DNA from: Polytrichum commune
Lineage: Eukaryota; Streptophyta; Polytrichopsida; Polytrichales; Polytrichaceae
Reading direction: 5' to 3'
NCBI GenBank assembly: GCA_950295325.1
Contig: OX485808.1
Location: forward strand, 2,668,501 to 2,732,500
Length of the DNA stretch: 64,000 nt
Part shown: positions 22,667 through 32,564 of the stretch, piece by piece
Numbering within the stretch: position 1 is the stretch's first letter
How the letters are laid out: each line of letters starts with the position of its first letter
Made by a program: the position numbers and the translations under genes
The notes under the pieces: model-generated
The model's input: only the letters and a program-made list of their open reading frames with translations
What the model was told of the DNA's origin: nothing
Database searches by the model: none

Positions 22667-22729
22667 TGGGCCCGGGTTGACTTCTATATCCCCGCTTAGC
22701 ATTATGAGTATAGTATTATTCCATAAGTA
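22667..22729 (-). other. 2A-like ribosome-skipping peptide at the ORF2 N-terminus
   Basis: Encodes YLWNNTILI followed by MLSGDIEVNPGP: a hydrophobic run, then the 2A consensus D-x-E-x-NPGP. 2A-like peptides at the N-terminus of non-LTR ORFs are known from trypanosomes and several animals. They make the ribosome skip the Gly-Pro bond. The only ATG in the frame is immediately before it, and about 105 codons without ATG lie upstream. Confidence 0.85.
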
Positions 22730-23303
22730 GAATGTGGTGCTTTTGACCTTGGGGGTTTTTAGGTGCTTATGTGTGTAGTGGTGGATTTTGCCTATATCGA
22801 GAGTAGATTGTATAAGTGGGGTGGTGGGGAAGGGGTTTGTATATATGGTGTGTTGGGTAGGGTGTTGTGTGTTATGTAGGTGTTTGTAGTGTGGGGAGGT
22901 GATAGTGGTTTTGTCGTGAGGTTGATGTGGGAGGTATGGTTGTGTATGGTGATGTTGTTGATTTTGGTGTGTGGATAGTATTTTTGTGTTGTGTTGTGTT
23001 GGGGTGTTGCTATATTTTTAAATTATGGCGGATATGATTATAGTGGTTATGATTATGGTGTAGGTGTGGTTTGAGGTGTGCCTTGTAGGGGGGTAATTGT
23101 GTGTGTGTTTGTGTTGTTTCTTTTTTGGTTTGTTGGTGATATGCTTTATTGTCTTAGGGTTTTGGTTGCTATGGGTGTTATGTGTAGCTTGTGCAAGCTC
23201 AACTAGGGAAAGATTGTATGCAAAAGTAGACTCTTTATTTATAAATAGATATAAGTTACATAACATGTATGTGATATACGTCCATATGTATGCTATAGGC
23301 TTA

Positions 23304-26048
23304 CTATTCATGTGGGTAGTGTTGGTCTTTGTGGAGGCTTGGCGAGGGGCTCCGGTAGTGGGCCCCGGGGAATCCCGGTGGTGCTAGGTGATGTGTGTTG
23401 GTGTCTCCCGCATAGACGTTGGCCGTGGATGTGTTGGGTGCTTGGAGTAGTCTTGCGATAGTGTTGTGGGGTGGTTCCGGTGCGGTGGCGGCAAGTGTTT
23501 GCATGATGTTGTGGATGCGGTTGTTGGATTGTTGGAATTCCATGGCCATCGCACTCATGACGTTGTGGATGTTCGTGGCGTGGGCTTTGAGTGTGTCCGT
23601 GGAGGCCTCAATCCGCTTATCCGTGTTGAGGTTGATGTTGGTGGTGAGTGTGTTGAGCTTTTCGTCCACCGTGTCGACTAACTCTTTAATGGTTTTGGTG
23701 AAGAGTTTTTCCGATATGAGAGGGGAGGAGGCGGCAATGTTGCTCATAGCTTGTGCTTTTTGTGCTATAACCTCTCTAGTGGGGGCATGGGCTAGTCTTA
23801 TGGCCGTGGGGTTCGGTTCGGTTCCATCGATGCTACCTTTGTGGGGGATGAAGTCTACACGCCTCCCGAGGATGTATGTGGATTTCCGTAGCCATTCCGT
23901 GTAGACCGCCGCATTAAGGCATTGTATGTGACACCAACCGGATTGACGCTCGTCTCCTAGGTTGGAGTTGTAGCCAAAGGTGATTCCGATGATGTTCTCG
24001 TCTCCGAACAATTTCTTGAGAGTTTTGGTGATGGCCGATTGGGATTCGCTTTGAGGTAGGTTGTTGGCGACTAGGGTGGTGCTAATCCTTAGCTCCGAGA
24101 GGTTGCCCATGTCTTTGTCTTTGGTGATGCTCACTTTGAGACGCTCCGAGTGGTAGGTGAGGCCGTTGGTGAGGATGTCTTCCTTTGCTTCTTCCGTGGT
24201 AAGGGTGACGAAGGCAAAGTCTTTCTCCACGTCCGATTTGGTAAGTGAGAGTATTTCGACCTTTCGACCATCGTAATATGACTCGCGCATGAGGGTTCTA
24301 AGTATGTCTATGGCCATGTTGTTGCGGATGGATTCACCCTTGAGGTGAAGTCGCATGTTCTTGGCTTTCGTAAAGAGTTCGAAGCCTTTCTCCACTTTGC
24401 CTATGACACGTTCTCCATCTCCCATGGTCATGACGAAGGCTCGTTCCCCTCGGAGGAGAGCCAAACCATCTTGTTTCGGGTGTTGTAGGTGGATTTTGAT
24501 GAACCCGGCCCATTTCCTTGTGACCGTGTTGATACCTATATCAATTGGGTTAGAGTATGTAGTACCTAGGGGTATGCACATGAGGCGAAGTCTCTCCAAG
24601 CATGTGGATTTGACCTCCCGCCGGTCGAGCAATTTGTATTCTCCATCGAACCGTATGGTGATGTGAAATCCTTCGCTGAGGCCCGTGTCTTGAGAGATTT
24701 TCTCGTACATGGGGATTTGTGTGAAGTGTAGGTGTTGCCCGGGTACCGCATCCGGGCGTTCGGATGGGTATAAGGTTTGCTTGATTCTTGGGAAGGCCTT
24801 CCGGAGTGATCGAAATTCTTGGATTTCGGAGTCGGGTGTACTAATGGCGGTGAATTCCTCATCCGTGCGTCTCTCCACTAGTACTCTTTTGCCACGTTGT
24901 ATGGCTAGTGCTTCATGCATATGGAATCCAAGCCACATTTGTCCAATCATGTCTATGCTTAGGGTGGCTACCCGTTTTGATCTTGCACTCGGCGGTGGTG
25001 TGGTCTTGCTTGGGAGCGGTGGTGTAGACGTTGCCGTGTAGTCGTCGGCTTTTCTTCTTTTGGTATTTTGGCTCTCCGAGACATCTATCATCCTTGGGTT
25101 GCGGTATTGTAGCGTTTGTGGGGTGCTATCGGCAATGCGGACGGATCTTTGTGATGTCTCTTGTGCGGCTTGGGTAGGATGTCTCTCCGATGACACTTGT
25201 AAGGAGCTCCCTCCTCGCTCCGGTGACACGTTTTCAAGTTGGGCGTCCATGTCTAAGTCTTCCTCGGCTTCTACATCATGTTGATGAGATGACGGGTGTG
25301 ATGTGAGTTGCTTTGGCGGCTGTGCTTGAATTTGATGTCGGAACGTCATGTATTGGTCGTCCATGTCGATTGGTGGCTGCATGTGATGTGGCAGCTTGAT
25401 GTTTGGTAGGCTAGCCGTCGAGTATTTGTTCGGTCCTTGGAGGATAAATCCTGTCTCGGGGTCGGTTGGGAGCAGCGCCGTTGAGAATGCTTGGTTGCTG
25501 CTGATGTGGTGTCGTTGGGGCTGGGTGGTGGGGAGTGGATTGTTGAGTCTTGAATTTGAATGTTGCGGAGTGGGCAGTGTGTGTTGTGGCTGGGTGGTGG
25601 AAGGTGGATTGTTGAGTCCTGATGTAGGTGGTTGTAGGATGAGCTGTGTGCGTTGCTGCAGGGTGGGGGCGGGTAGGTTGCCGGATCTGCAGTCGTTGCT
25701 GGAGTTGATTTCGGGGTCCAGAGTCTGTTTGGTCGTGTTGGTGCTGGCGTATCTGTGTGCATTGAATCTGTGAGTGAGTGTGTTGTCTGGTTTGGCTGAA
25801 ATGGGGAGTGGGTGTATGGGTTGGAAGCTTACTTGGTTGTGGTGTACGTGGTTGGTTGTGTCTGCGCCAGGGTCTGGGTCGTCGTTGTTGGCTTGTTGGC
25901 TGACTCTTGGTGTGGGTTGCGCAGGTTGTGTTGCGGCGTGGAGTGGCGACTTCGGGCTCGCTCCTTCGGTGGTCCTGGGTCCTAGCTTGTGGCAAGCTGC
26001 TGCTGCGGGTGGTGGTGTAGAGGGTTGGGTGCCGTCTCCTCGGTGCAC
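23304..26048 (-). CDS. LINE ORF1 protein, RNA-binding type
   Basis: 914 residues, uninterrupted. The N-terminal third is a Pro/Thr/Gln/His-rich low-complexity region. The middle carries two segments shaped like RRM folds: one around DFAFVTLTTEEAKEDIL, and one from TTLVANNLP to RRVDFIP with ITFGYNSN and WCHIQCLN between. The C-terminus holds a helical, coiled-coil-like stretch (KTIKELVDTVDEKLNTL onward). An RRM plus coiled coil is a usual LINE ORF1 plan, for binding the element RNA as a chaperone; no CCHC knuckle is seen here. The start at 26048 is the first ATG in the frame. Another minus-strand frame (26866-25982) overlaps it by 67 bases. The ORF survived intact although ORF2 is broken. Confidence 0.8.
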   Translation of the reverse strand: MHRGDGTQPSTPPPAAAACHKLGPRTTEGASPKSPLHAATQPAQPTPRVSQQANNDDPDPGADTTNHVHHNQVSFQPIHPLPISAKPDNTLTHRFNAHRYASTNTTKQTLDPEINSSNDCRSGNLPAPTLQQRTQLILQPPTSGLNNPPSTTQPQHTLPTPQHSNSRLNNPLPTTQPQRHHISSNQAFSTALLPTDPETGFILQGPNKYSTASLPNIKLPHHMQPPIDMDDQYMTFRHQIQAQPPKQLTSHPSSHQHDVEAEEDLDMDAQLENVSPERGGSSLQVSSERHPTQAAQETSQRSVRIADSTPQTLQYRNPRMIDVSESQNTKRRKADDYTATSTPPLPSKTTPPPSARSKRVATLSIDMIGQMWLGFHMHEALAIQRGKRVLVERRTDEEFTAISTPDSEIQEFRSLRKAFPRIKQTLYPSERPDAVPGQHLHFTQIPMYEKISQDTGLSEGFHITIRFDGEYKLLDRREVKSTCLERLRLMCIPLGTTYSNPIDIGINTVTRKWAGFIKIHLQHPKQDGLALLRGERAFVMTMGDGERVIGKVEKGFELFTKAKNMRLHLKGESIRNNMAIDILRTLMRESYYDGRKVEILSLTKSDVEKDFAFVTLTTEEAKEDILTNGLTYHSERLKVSITKDKDMGNLSELRISTTLVANNLPQSESQSAITKTLKKLFGDENIIGITFGYNSNLGDERQSGWCHIQCLNAAVYTEWLRKSTYILGRRVDFIPHKGSIDGTEPNPTAIRLAHAPTREVIAQKAQAMSNIAASSPLISEKLFTKTIKELVDTVDEKLNTLTTNINLNTDKRIEASTDTLKAHATNIHNVMSAMAMEFQQSNNRIHNIMQTLAATAPEPPHNTIARLLQAPNTSTANVYAGDTNTHHLAPPGFPGAHYRSPSPSLHKDQHYPHE

Positions 26049-27778
26049 TGTCGATGTGGGTGTTGCAGGGTGCTGCTTTCGGTGTTGTTGCGCTGTGGTG
26101 TTCTCCGGGTCGTGCTGTTTGGAGAGTGTGCGGGGTGGGATCTGTGTGGGGATGTGTGTTGTGTTAGGCCAGGGTGTGGTGTAGTGAGGGATTGGTGTGG
26201 TAGGCAGAGATGAAGAGGAGCGAGTATATTCAGAGTGAGAGAAATGGGAGTACGTGGGGGGTGAGAGGCAGGTTTCAGACTTGGGGGTGTGTGAGGAGGT
26301 AGGGGATGGTGTGCTGTGAGTAGTGGTGTGTGAGAGATGGGAGGAGTGGGTGTTGTGGGGCTTGTGAGTGCTCGGGTTAAGTATTGATGTGTAGTTGCTA
26401 ATGTGGGTATCCGTGTGTGTGCATTGTTCGGCTGTGTCTGCCGAGATAGGTGTCTGATGGCGGGCTTTGGTAATGCTGTGTTTTGTGTCGAATTTTGGGT
26501 TGTTGATTGTGTGGGTTGTGGGTGTATTGGTGGCGGGATGTGGTTTTTGGAGTGGTGTTGTGTTGGATTTACTAATGTGGGGTTTTGTTTGGCTGTGTGC
26601 TCTCTGTCGTAGACTGGGGGGTTTAGGTAGGGGTTTGTGGGGGGCGTGTGAGGCTGTGATGCTTGGGTTGGCTGGTATACGGGTTGGAAGTTTTGTGTGG
26701 GGGCTAGCGTGGGGGTATTGGCAGGGTCTGTATGGTTGGGTTTATGGCTGCGTGATGGGGGTTGAGTGTGGGCTGGGAGTTGGAGCAATCGGGGTTCGGT
26801 CTGTGGCTGTGTGTGGGGGCGCATTGGGCGGCAGGCGTATGCAGGTACGTATGTTACCCTACTCATGTATATGCGTGATGCCTTTGTGTGATCATTTTTT
26901 GTGTGTTGTCTTCTTTGTGAGCTTTTGTGTGAAGGGGCATTGTGTGGGCTTTGTGTGGATAGTAGATCTTACGAGATGGGAGGCTCTGGGATGGCCTTTG
27001 CGGTCACGGTGTAGGTTTGGGGCGTACCTTAGTGTTCCTGACTTGCTCTTGTTGTTGGCGGTGAAGATGGATTTGAAGTGGGCGATTCTCAACTCACGCT
27101 ATTTGTGGGTGCTGGGGGTGGATCTGGCTTGGGCGGCTCTCGACTTGCCTGCGTTCTTGGTGGTGTGGGTGGGGGTGTTGTGCGGGCGGGCGCGCTGGTG
27201 CCATCTGAGGGGGTGCTGGCCATCTGGGGGAGCTGCTGGAGTTTCCTGCTTCGGCGCTTTCGGTGGGGAGCGGGTAGCGTATCGGCATAGATCCTCGTGT
27301 TTTTTAGGATCGCCTTGCTGCTGGATAGGGGCCTTGAGCGTGGGGCAGGTAGGGTAGTGTCTGGGTGTCCGATCTTCCTGGTTGATGTACAAAAGTGTGT
27401 AGAACACTATTAGGGTTATGAAATGGCTCCTCCGGGGTCTGTTGCTTTGATTGTTTCTGGGGTCGGTGTTGCGTGCTTTCTTCTTCTTTGGGGGGGGGGG
27501 GGGGTCTTGATGTGCGACTTTCTTCCGCTGCATTCTTCTCTCTCTTGGGTCTGGGTTGGTTCTGAGGTGCTACATGGTTGTTGGATCGTTGCCGGGCTTC
27601 TGTGCGGCTGTTGATCTGCTGTGGCCGGGAGCGCCTTGTTGTTACTTCTGTGCCGCGATCTTGGTTGGCTGGATTGCGGCTGCCGGAGGCTTCGTTGCGG
27701 AGGCTCCCGGTTCTCTTCGGCATCGCTCGACCCCTTGTATGGGCACATATGGTATCCCCGTAAGTGACACTAGATACC
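26049..27778 (-). other. 5' region of the LINE
   Basis: About 1.7 kb between the 5' target copy and ORF1. The sense strand is C/A-rich and G-poor. The open frame 26866-25982 (294 codons, Pro/Thr/His-rich) has no recognisable domain; it may be an upstream ORF, a frameshifted N-terminus of ORF1, or simply a result of the skewed composition. A run of 15 G on the plus strand lies at 27490-27504. The first bases of the element (27778 down) contain GGTATC and GATACC that can pair as a small 5' hairpin. Confidence 0.5.
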
Positions 27779-28095
27779 AGAGCTCCTGAACATTGGATGT
27801 CATTGCCTCCGTTTCTTTGAACCATATGGCATTTACACTCCGGAATTTCAACCTGCTTAATGTCACTCCTCTTATATCTCCAAACCCTAGGGCATGCCCG
27901 ATGTTCTTGGTTGAAATCCCACTCCTTATTGTCACGTTGCCTTCCCATATATCACATGTTTTGATATTCAACTAAACCATCAAAGAATTCAAACCACACG
28001 CTTGCACGCATCACGTTGTCATCTTTCCAATGAATTGCCATTATTGTCATGTCGATTTTGTGTTCTCTCAAAATGTCACATGCTACACTCATATG
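27779..28095 (-). repeat. 5' part of the tRNA-headed repeat (copy C), upstream of the LINE
   Basis: The minus strand runs from about 28095 (GTGTAGCATGTGACATTTTG) to TTCAGGAGCTCT at 27790-27779. It is closely similar to copy A at 12724-13035. The continuation is at 14622-14550, on the other side of the LINE. Confidence 0.85.
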
Positions 28096-28779
28096 CCTTG
28101 CCACATGTTAAGCAAATGACAACCTACATTATTTATCAAAATAGGTTTGTGGAATCCAATGCCACATCATGGCCTTGGTGACAAGTCATGGGAAGTTAGA
28201 AAATAGGTCTAGAGTATTCAAAGGCACATCGTGGCCCTTTGCCACTTATTTATTATTTATAAAATATGAAGTTTTGAATAAAAGTTTGGAGGAAACTAGG
28301 GGTCTTACACGCCAACCCGAGGGTACTTACCTAAATTAAGCTCCATCAGCCTCTTGATGAACTCATCCAGATCTTGTTTTCAGATAACTCACTTGAGTGT
28401 AGACCATTATTTAGCTACTTACCTACCGTTCTAATATAATAATATTTAGTGACAGTGCTTCACCTGAGTTTAACAAATTGCATCTCAAACACCACTGTTG
28501 GTAAAAGAATAATATAGTTCCCAAATAGTATTTGACTTATTCCTGGCCCCACCCACCCACTATACTAGGGTGATTTATGTTATGTGCAACGAAATTTTGG
28601 CCGTCTATAGTGTAGATGAAGCTGAATTTATGTATCTCATACATGTAAGCTTGTCTAGATTAGGTTGGGAATTCATTGTTGGTCTATCTCATATGTATAA
28701 GCTTTATCAAAAGTTCATGAATATTAGTATTGTATATCCCATATGTATTATAGTTATCCTTAAAGTCTCTCACAAACTC
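28096..28779. other. Intergenic stretch, no gene seen
   Basis: AT-rich, without a supported gene. Confidence 0.4.
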
Positions 28780-28787
28780 ATGATTTA

Positions 28788-29119
28788 GTACGGAGCTTTG
28801 GTCCAATTTTGGTATTTTGTAATGTTTAAGGAGTGTTCAAGTGGCACCAAAACTCCCCTTTTAAATTTAGTGAAATAAAGGGGAGGCATTTGACTTTAGC
28901 CAAAAGGCGACTATTGTATAAAAATCTCATTACAAAGTTTCGAAGGCACCTAAAATAATGCTCTCAAAAGTTTAATAAGGAGTTCAGCGTTATATAGCTG
29001 GCTTATGGCCAAGGTCAAACACCTTCCCTTCATTTACTACAATTGGGTTTCGACACCACATGAACACTCCTCAAACATTATAAAATGTCAAAAGTGGGCC
29101 AAAACTCCCTACCAAACCA
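28788..29119. mobile_element. Foldback (long inverted-repeat) MITE, about 332 bp
   Basis: The two halves are imperfect reverse complements over most of their length: left GGAGCTTTGG and AATGTTTAAGGAGTGTTCA, right (reversed) GGAGTTTTGG and AATGTTTGAGGAGTGTTCA. A possible 8-bp direct repeat CATGATTT flanks it (28780-28787 and 29120-29127). The outermost few bases do not pair, so the exact ends are uncertain. Confidence 0.6.
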
Positions 29120-29127
29120 CATGATTT

Positions 29128-31145
29128 TGAGAGACTTCAAGGCCAACTCCATTGCCTTGTCTAGAGTTTAGGAACTTATTGTTTCTATGTCTCGGAATTG
29201 CTGGAGAGATCAGGACTTGATTGGGGAGTTACAAGTTGTTTATTCAGTCAAGGCACAAACTTGGCATATAACCTTGAAGTCGGTGCATGATTAATTGGTC
29301 CAGTTTCAAAAACTTCTGTTGATCTTCTTGGTCAATATAGAATCGCTGTGTTAAAGGTGACTCAAATTAATGAAACCTGATGTTTAGAGTGCTTTGGCTT
29401 CACATCTTGGATGTCCAAGTGACTCTACTCTCATTGTGCACATATGAACAATATGGTATATTCTCCCAATTATACTACTATTGTCTTCCATTCTCTTATT
29501 ACAATAGTGGATTCAGAGATTCTCAACAACTTGAAACAGCACAAACTAAGTTATTGGCTTGCATATTCATTGCAAGTGGATTGCAAGCCTCTAAGGTTGA
29601 GGCATCTATGACCGATAAAATACGAGAGTTTATCACTGTTTGGGAGGAGTAATAGCAGGAATTGTATCTTCTTGCAGAGAGAAACAGATTCTAAGGAGAA
29701 TGCGATTATATTGAATAGAATTCCATGAATATTGAAACTGCTGCAAATTCCGAAGCGTAGATTTTAGGGTTACACATAATCGATTAATCCATAGTTGCTC
29801 ACTTCAATGCTAGTCTTCGGCTACAACAATTGTCAAAACTCTTCTGAGGATAATCAATCACAAGTTGCCACCACATTGAGTATAGGCACCCATAACCGAT
29901 CACTTAAGAGATCCTGGTGTATGGTCCCACGGAATGTAACAAAGGAGATGTGTAATATTATGTTCCCAAGAGAGTTGATACATGGTTTTTCATACTCAAT
30001 TGTTAGCCCTTTTAAGGGTTTAGGAGCCCAATTTGGACTCTCATACATGCAGCATTTTGAAAATTATACAACGTGAATCTAGATTGTGAATCGATTTAAT
30101 GGTAGTTAGTGATAGCTCTTTGTTACGCAAGGTTTACTTCACGATAGTCACACAAAGTGAAGTAAATAGAATTGGATAACGATTTCATGTCATCTAGTAT
30201 AAAGAGCAAATACACAATTAATATGAGCATGCTAAAATCTTATAAGGGTTAGTATTGTATCATTGTGCTTTCTGATAGGTAGGAATTAATTTATGTATAT
30301 ATATATATACACACACACGCACTCTCCAGTTATATCATCTCTAACTTGGGAGTGAGTACATACATCCACCACAAATAAAGAATAGGCGATGTTTCTCATT
30401 CATTGTTAAAACCCATCTTAGGGTTGTTTTCGATCAAATTTCCAAGTTATAATGATATTGGAAGATTGGGTTAAGTCATTTGTTACAAGTTAGGTTTGTT
30501 TGACACGACCATTGAAATATACAACAGATCCAATTATGACAATGATACACATGTTGGCAAGCTCCCCCATGCATAGTAACTATGCATTTCCTACCAACTT
30601 TGGGTATTATATTTAATTATCATGGTGGTAATCTGCCATATACCTATTGATGATGGTTGGTTCTCTTTGCCATTTGCTAGCTTAAAATATAGCTATATTA
30701 TAAGGAGAAAGGCAAGAGAAGACCCTATAAAATCCAGGGCATGTCTTTTGATAATGTATTCTGTAGATAAAATTCCAACATCACCATGAAACTTTAACAA
30801 GTCCAAAGGAGCAATTGACACATTGAAGTACTTCAAGATGAAGAGTTTTCTAGTAGCAAGGTATTTTTGGAGAGAACTATAGACACCAAAGTGGAGGCAT
30901 TGGCCATTTTGGAGTATATTACTTGGGTAACTTTGTTGGCTTTCAGCTACACTAAGGGCCGCTTTACACTCGGTGGAGAAGTCCACTGGTCATGAATTCT
31001 AGGGGAATTTTGAAGTTTGATTGGCCGAGAGTGACACTCTTGTCCGGTGGTGGTTTACACTACGGCCAAGAGTCATTTGGTGGAGAACTTTGTACATGGA
31101 TGAACAAATGACACGGTTGCCAACGTGGCGACACTTTTTCCAAGG
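29128..31145. other. Intergenic stretch, no gene supported
   Basis: Open frames at 29380-29652 and 29795-30076 (+) show no recognisable domain. A TA/CA microsatellite lies at about 30294-30319. The remainder is AT-rich and non-coding in appearance. Confidence 0.4.
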
Positions 31146-31219
31146 GGAGTTCTCCGGAGGTCAAGTTTCTTGGGCAACCTCAAAGCCTTGGACAAGAAAC
31201 TTGGCCTCTGGAGAACTCC
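31146..31219. repeat. 27-bp inverted repeat with a 20-bp spacer
   Basis: The left arm 31146-31172 (GGAGTTCTCCGGAGGTCAAG...) and right arm 31193-31219 pair with two mismatches, giving a long stable hairpin. It lies directly next to a Tigger end at 31263. Confidence 0.8.
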
Positions 31220-31262
31220 AACTTGAATAATATAGTTCTTCCCTAGAGAAACCTTTGCACTA

Positions 31263-31450
31263 TTGTCCTCCCTCGTTAGTATGACATTTTTGGGAAATAC
31301 AAAAACAATTGTATTATCGAGGTGCCGTCTTCTCATTAATATGACAAATGATGTAACATTGTCATATTATTGAGGGAATACAAAAAAATAAGTAATATGA
31401 GCTTACAAATATATACAACGAGTTTAAGCAATATATAGGGTATGAAAACT
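31263..31450. mobile_element. Tigger/pogo-like terminal fragment
   Basis: TA followed by TTGTCCTCCCTCGTTAGTATG, the subterminal ATATGACAAATGAT and the AATATGAGCTTA(C/A)AAATAT(A/T)TAC region, as in the element at 51421-52474. Homology fades near 31450; the rest of the element is absent. Confidence 0.7.
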
Positions 31451-32107
31451 CAAACAATAGCATGGTGCTTTGTAGCTATGAATGCAGGTGGTTGTATGGA
31501 TTTGGTGGCTACACCAACCTACCATTATATGATTTGCGGGCTTCATATTGCCTTTGAAATGTGCATCTTAATGACATATTGCGAACATAATACCCACATG
31601 TAGAGCGAAACCGCAATTGCATTAAGATCGTTGATGATGAGAACTTCCTTGCCACCAAGCTCCGGGAAGATTTTAAAGCATAATCGGTCAACATCCTAGT
31701 GTTTCCAAGTCCAAGCAGTTACATGTTGTGATCTTTTGGTTTTGCTTTCAGTTTTTTGAGACATATTTGACATATTATTCTAAAACGGTCGGTAGTTCTC
31801 CGGAAGTCTTGAACTTGAACCGGTTATTTTGCAAACTCAACCGATTCATTTGTAACTAGCAGCCAGTTCTCCCCATTCATTGCCCGTAACAATAGTGAAA
31901 CCAAGTTCTTATGCAATAAGGTCGATTGTTCTTATGAAGTGAGACCTTCAACATATGGAAGAAGACATTGCACTTGCCCCTCCAAATGGCATTTCGTGTC
32001 ACCACAACGATCATTGTTCTTATCCCTCATAATCATCTCTTTGCACCACCGTCATTCACACCTTTGGCAATTTCAACGTACCCAAAATGCATATGCCAAG
32101 GGCAGAC
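31451..32107. other. No gene supported
   Basis: The minus-strand frame at 31509-31694 (61 codons) is not recognised. Nothing else is seen. Confidence 0.35.
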
Positions 32108-32564
32108 TCAAATTTCTCCCGAGCAAAATGCATTGCTAAAATCAAGAGAATTGCCAAACAAACAACAATAACTCACGACTAATTCATCCAATGTTGACAA
32201 ATTCCCACTACCATTTGGCGGTCTCTTTAGGTATGGACAACCTTCTAGATCAAGTGTCTCAAGGTTGTGAGGTTTGCTTAAATCCGGTAGGTCACTTAAT
32301 CTTGTGGGTGAACAATCCAAAATTTGTTGGTGAATGCATTGATCGGTTTGTTCAACCTTAGTAGTCTTCATGTTGCTCACAACCAAAAGTGGTCAATGGG
32401 GTCAGTGGGTAATTTGGCTAGGTCACATTTAAAATTCCAATGATGGAAGAATCCCAATCTTTTGAAGACTTTGAAATCTTCCACAATCATGAAAATATGT
32501 TTTCTTAGTTTGCATAGTCCACTAAGATTTGGCAAGTTCCACAATCTCGATTTTGCACAATTTA

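Larger units (their letters stand above)
14790..23017 (-). pseudogene. LINE ORF2: 2A, AP endonuclease, reverse transcriptase, RNase H, CCHC and RLE-like domain
   Basis: One frame of about 2400 codons, recovered by following the same phase from 23017 to 14790 after removing the solo LTR. Order: open lead without ATG; 2A-like SGDIEVNPGP; APE motifs ITWNTGC, AGDFNRD, HIDGFYSN and NSDHYPVQ; RT motifs SKAPGPDNIS, YIDFKNAFGSIDH, RGTIQGDTLSPYLF and AYADD; RNase H motifs MYTDGSF, FTDSLNSL and HTGIMGNEIADTLA; then CTLCYKNDRDTWPHLLSTC (C-x2-C-x9-H-x4-C), ISRHDKAV, KPDI and FIEFTY with K-x2-KY. Damage: stops at 21992-21994, 21899-21901, 20284-20286, 18744-18746, 18579-18581, 17400-17402 and 16071-16073, and one frameshift in an ATACAT-repeat near 21665-21680. 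Several stops fit C-to-T or G-to-A decay. The frame is otherwise intact across 8 kb, so the copy died recently. Confidence 0.9.
14635..27778 (-). mobile_element. 13.1-kb LINE (non-LTR retrotransposon) with APE and RLE-like nucleases
   Basis: Bounded by the 12-bp direct repeat AGAGCTCCTGAA (plus strand) at 14623-14634 and 27779-27790. It reads on the minus strand: 5' region (27778-26049), ORF1 (26048-23304), ORF2 (23017-14790), short 3' UTR ending in a TC-rich tail next to the target copy. The sense strand is very rich in A and C over most of its length, a skew that marks the borders. It contains a solo LTR at 18935-19911; without it the LINE is about 12.2 kb, which is long for a plant LINE. 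The combination of APE, RT, RNase H and a C-terminal CCHC/restriction-like region recalls the Dualen/RandI clade first described in Chlamydomonas. The copy is inactive. Confidence 0.9.

Noticed and set aside
15502-26866. Many plus-strand open frames over the LINE
   Set aside because: Shadows caused by the G/T-rich antisense strand; the minus-strand frames carry all endonuclease, RT and RNase H motifs.
27304-27948. 214-codon minus-strand frame joining the host repeat to the LINE 5' region
   Set aside because: It crosses the target-site junction at 27779, so it is a chance fusion of two sequences.
29380-30076. Two plus-strand frames of about 90 codons
   Set aside because: No recognisable domain, no repeat or codon pattern to support them, AT-rich context.
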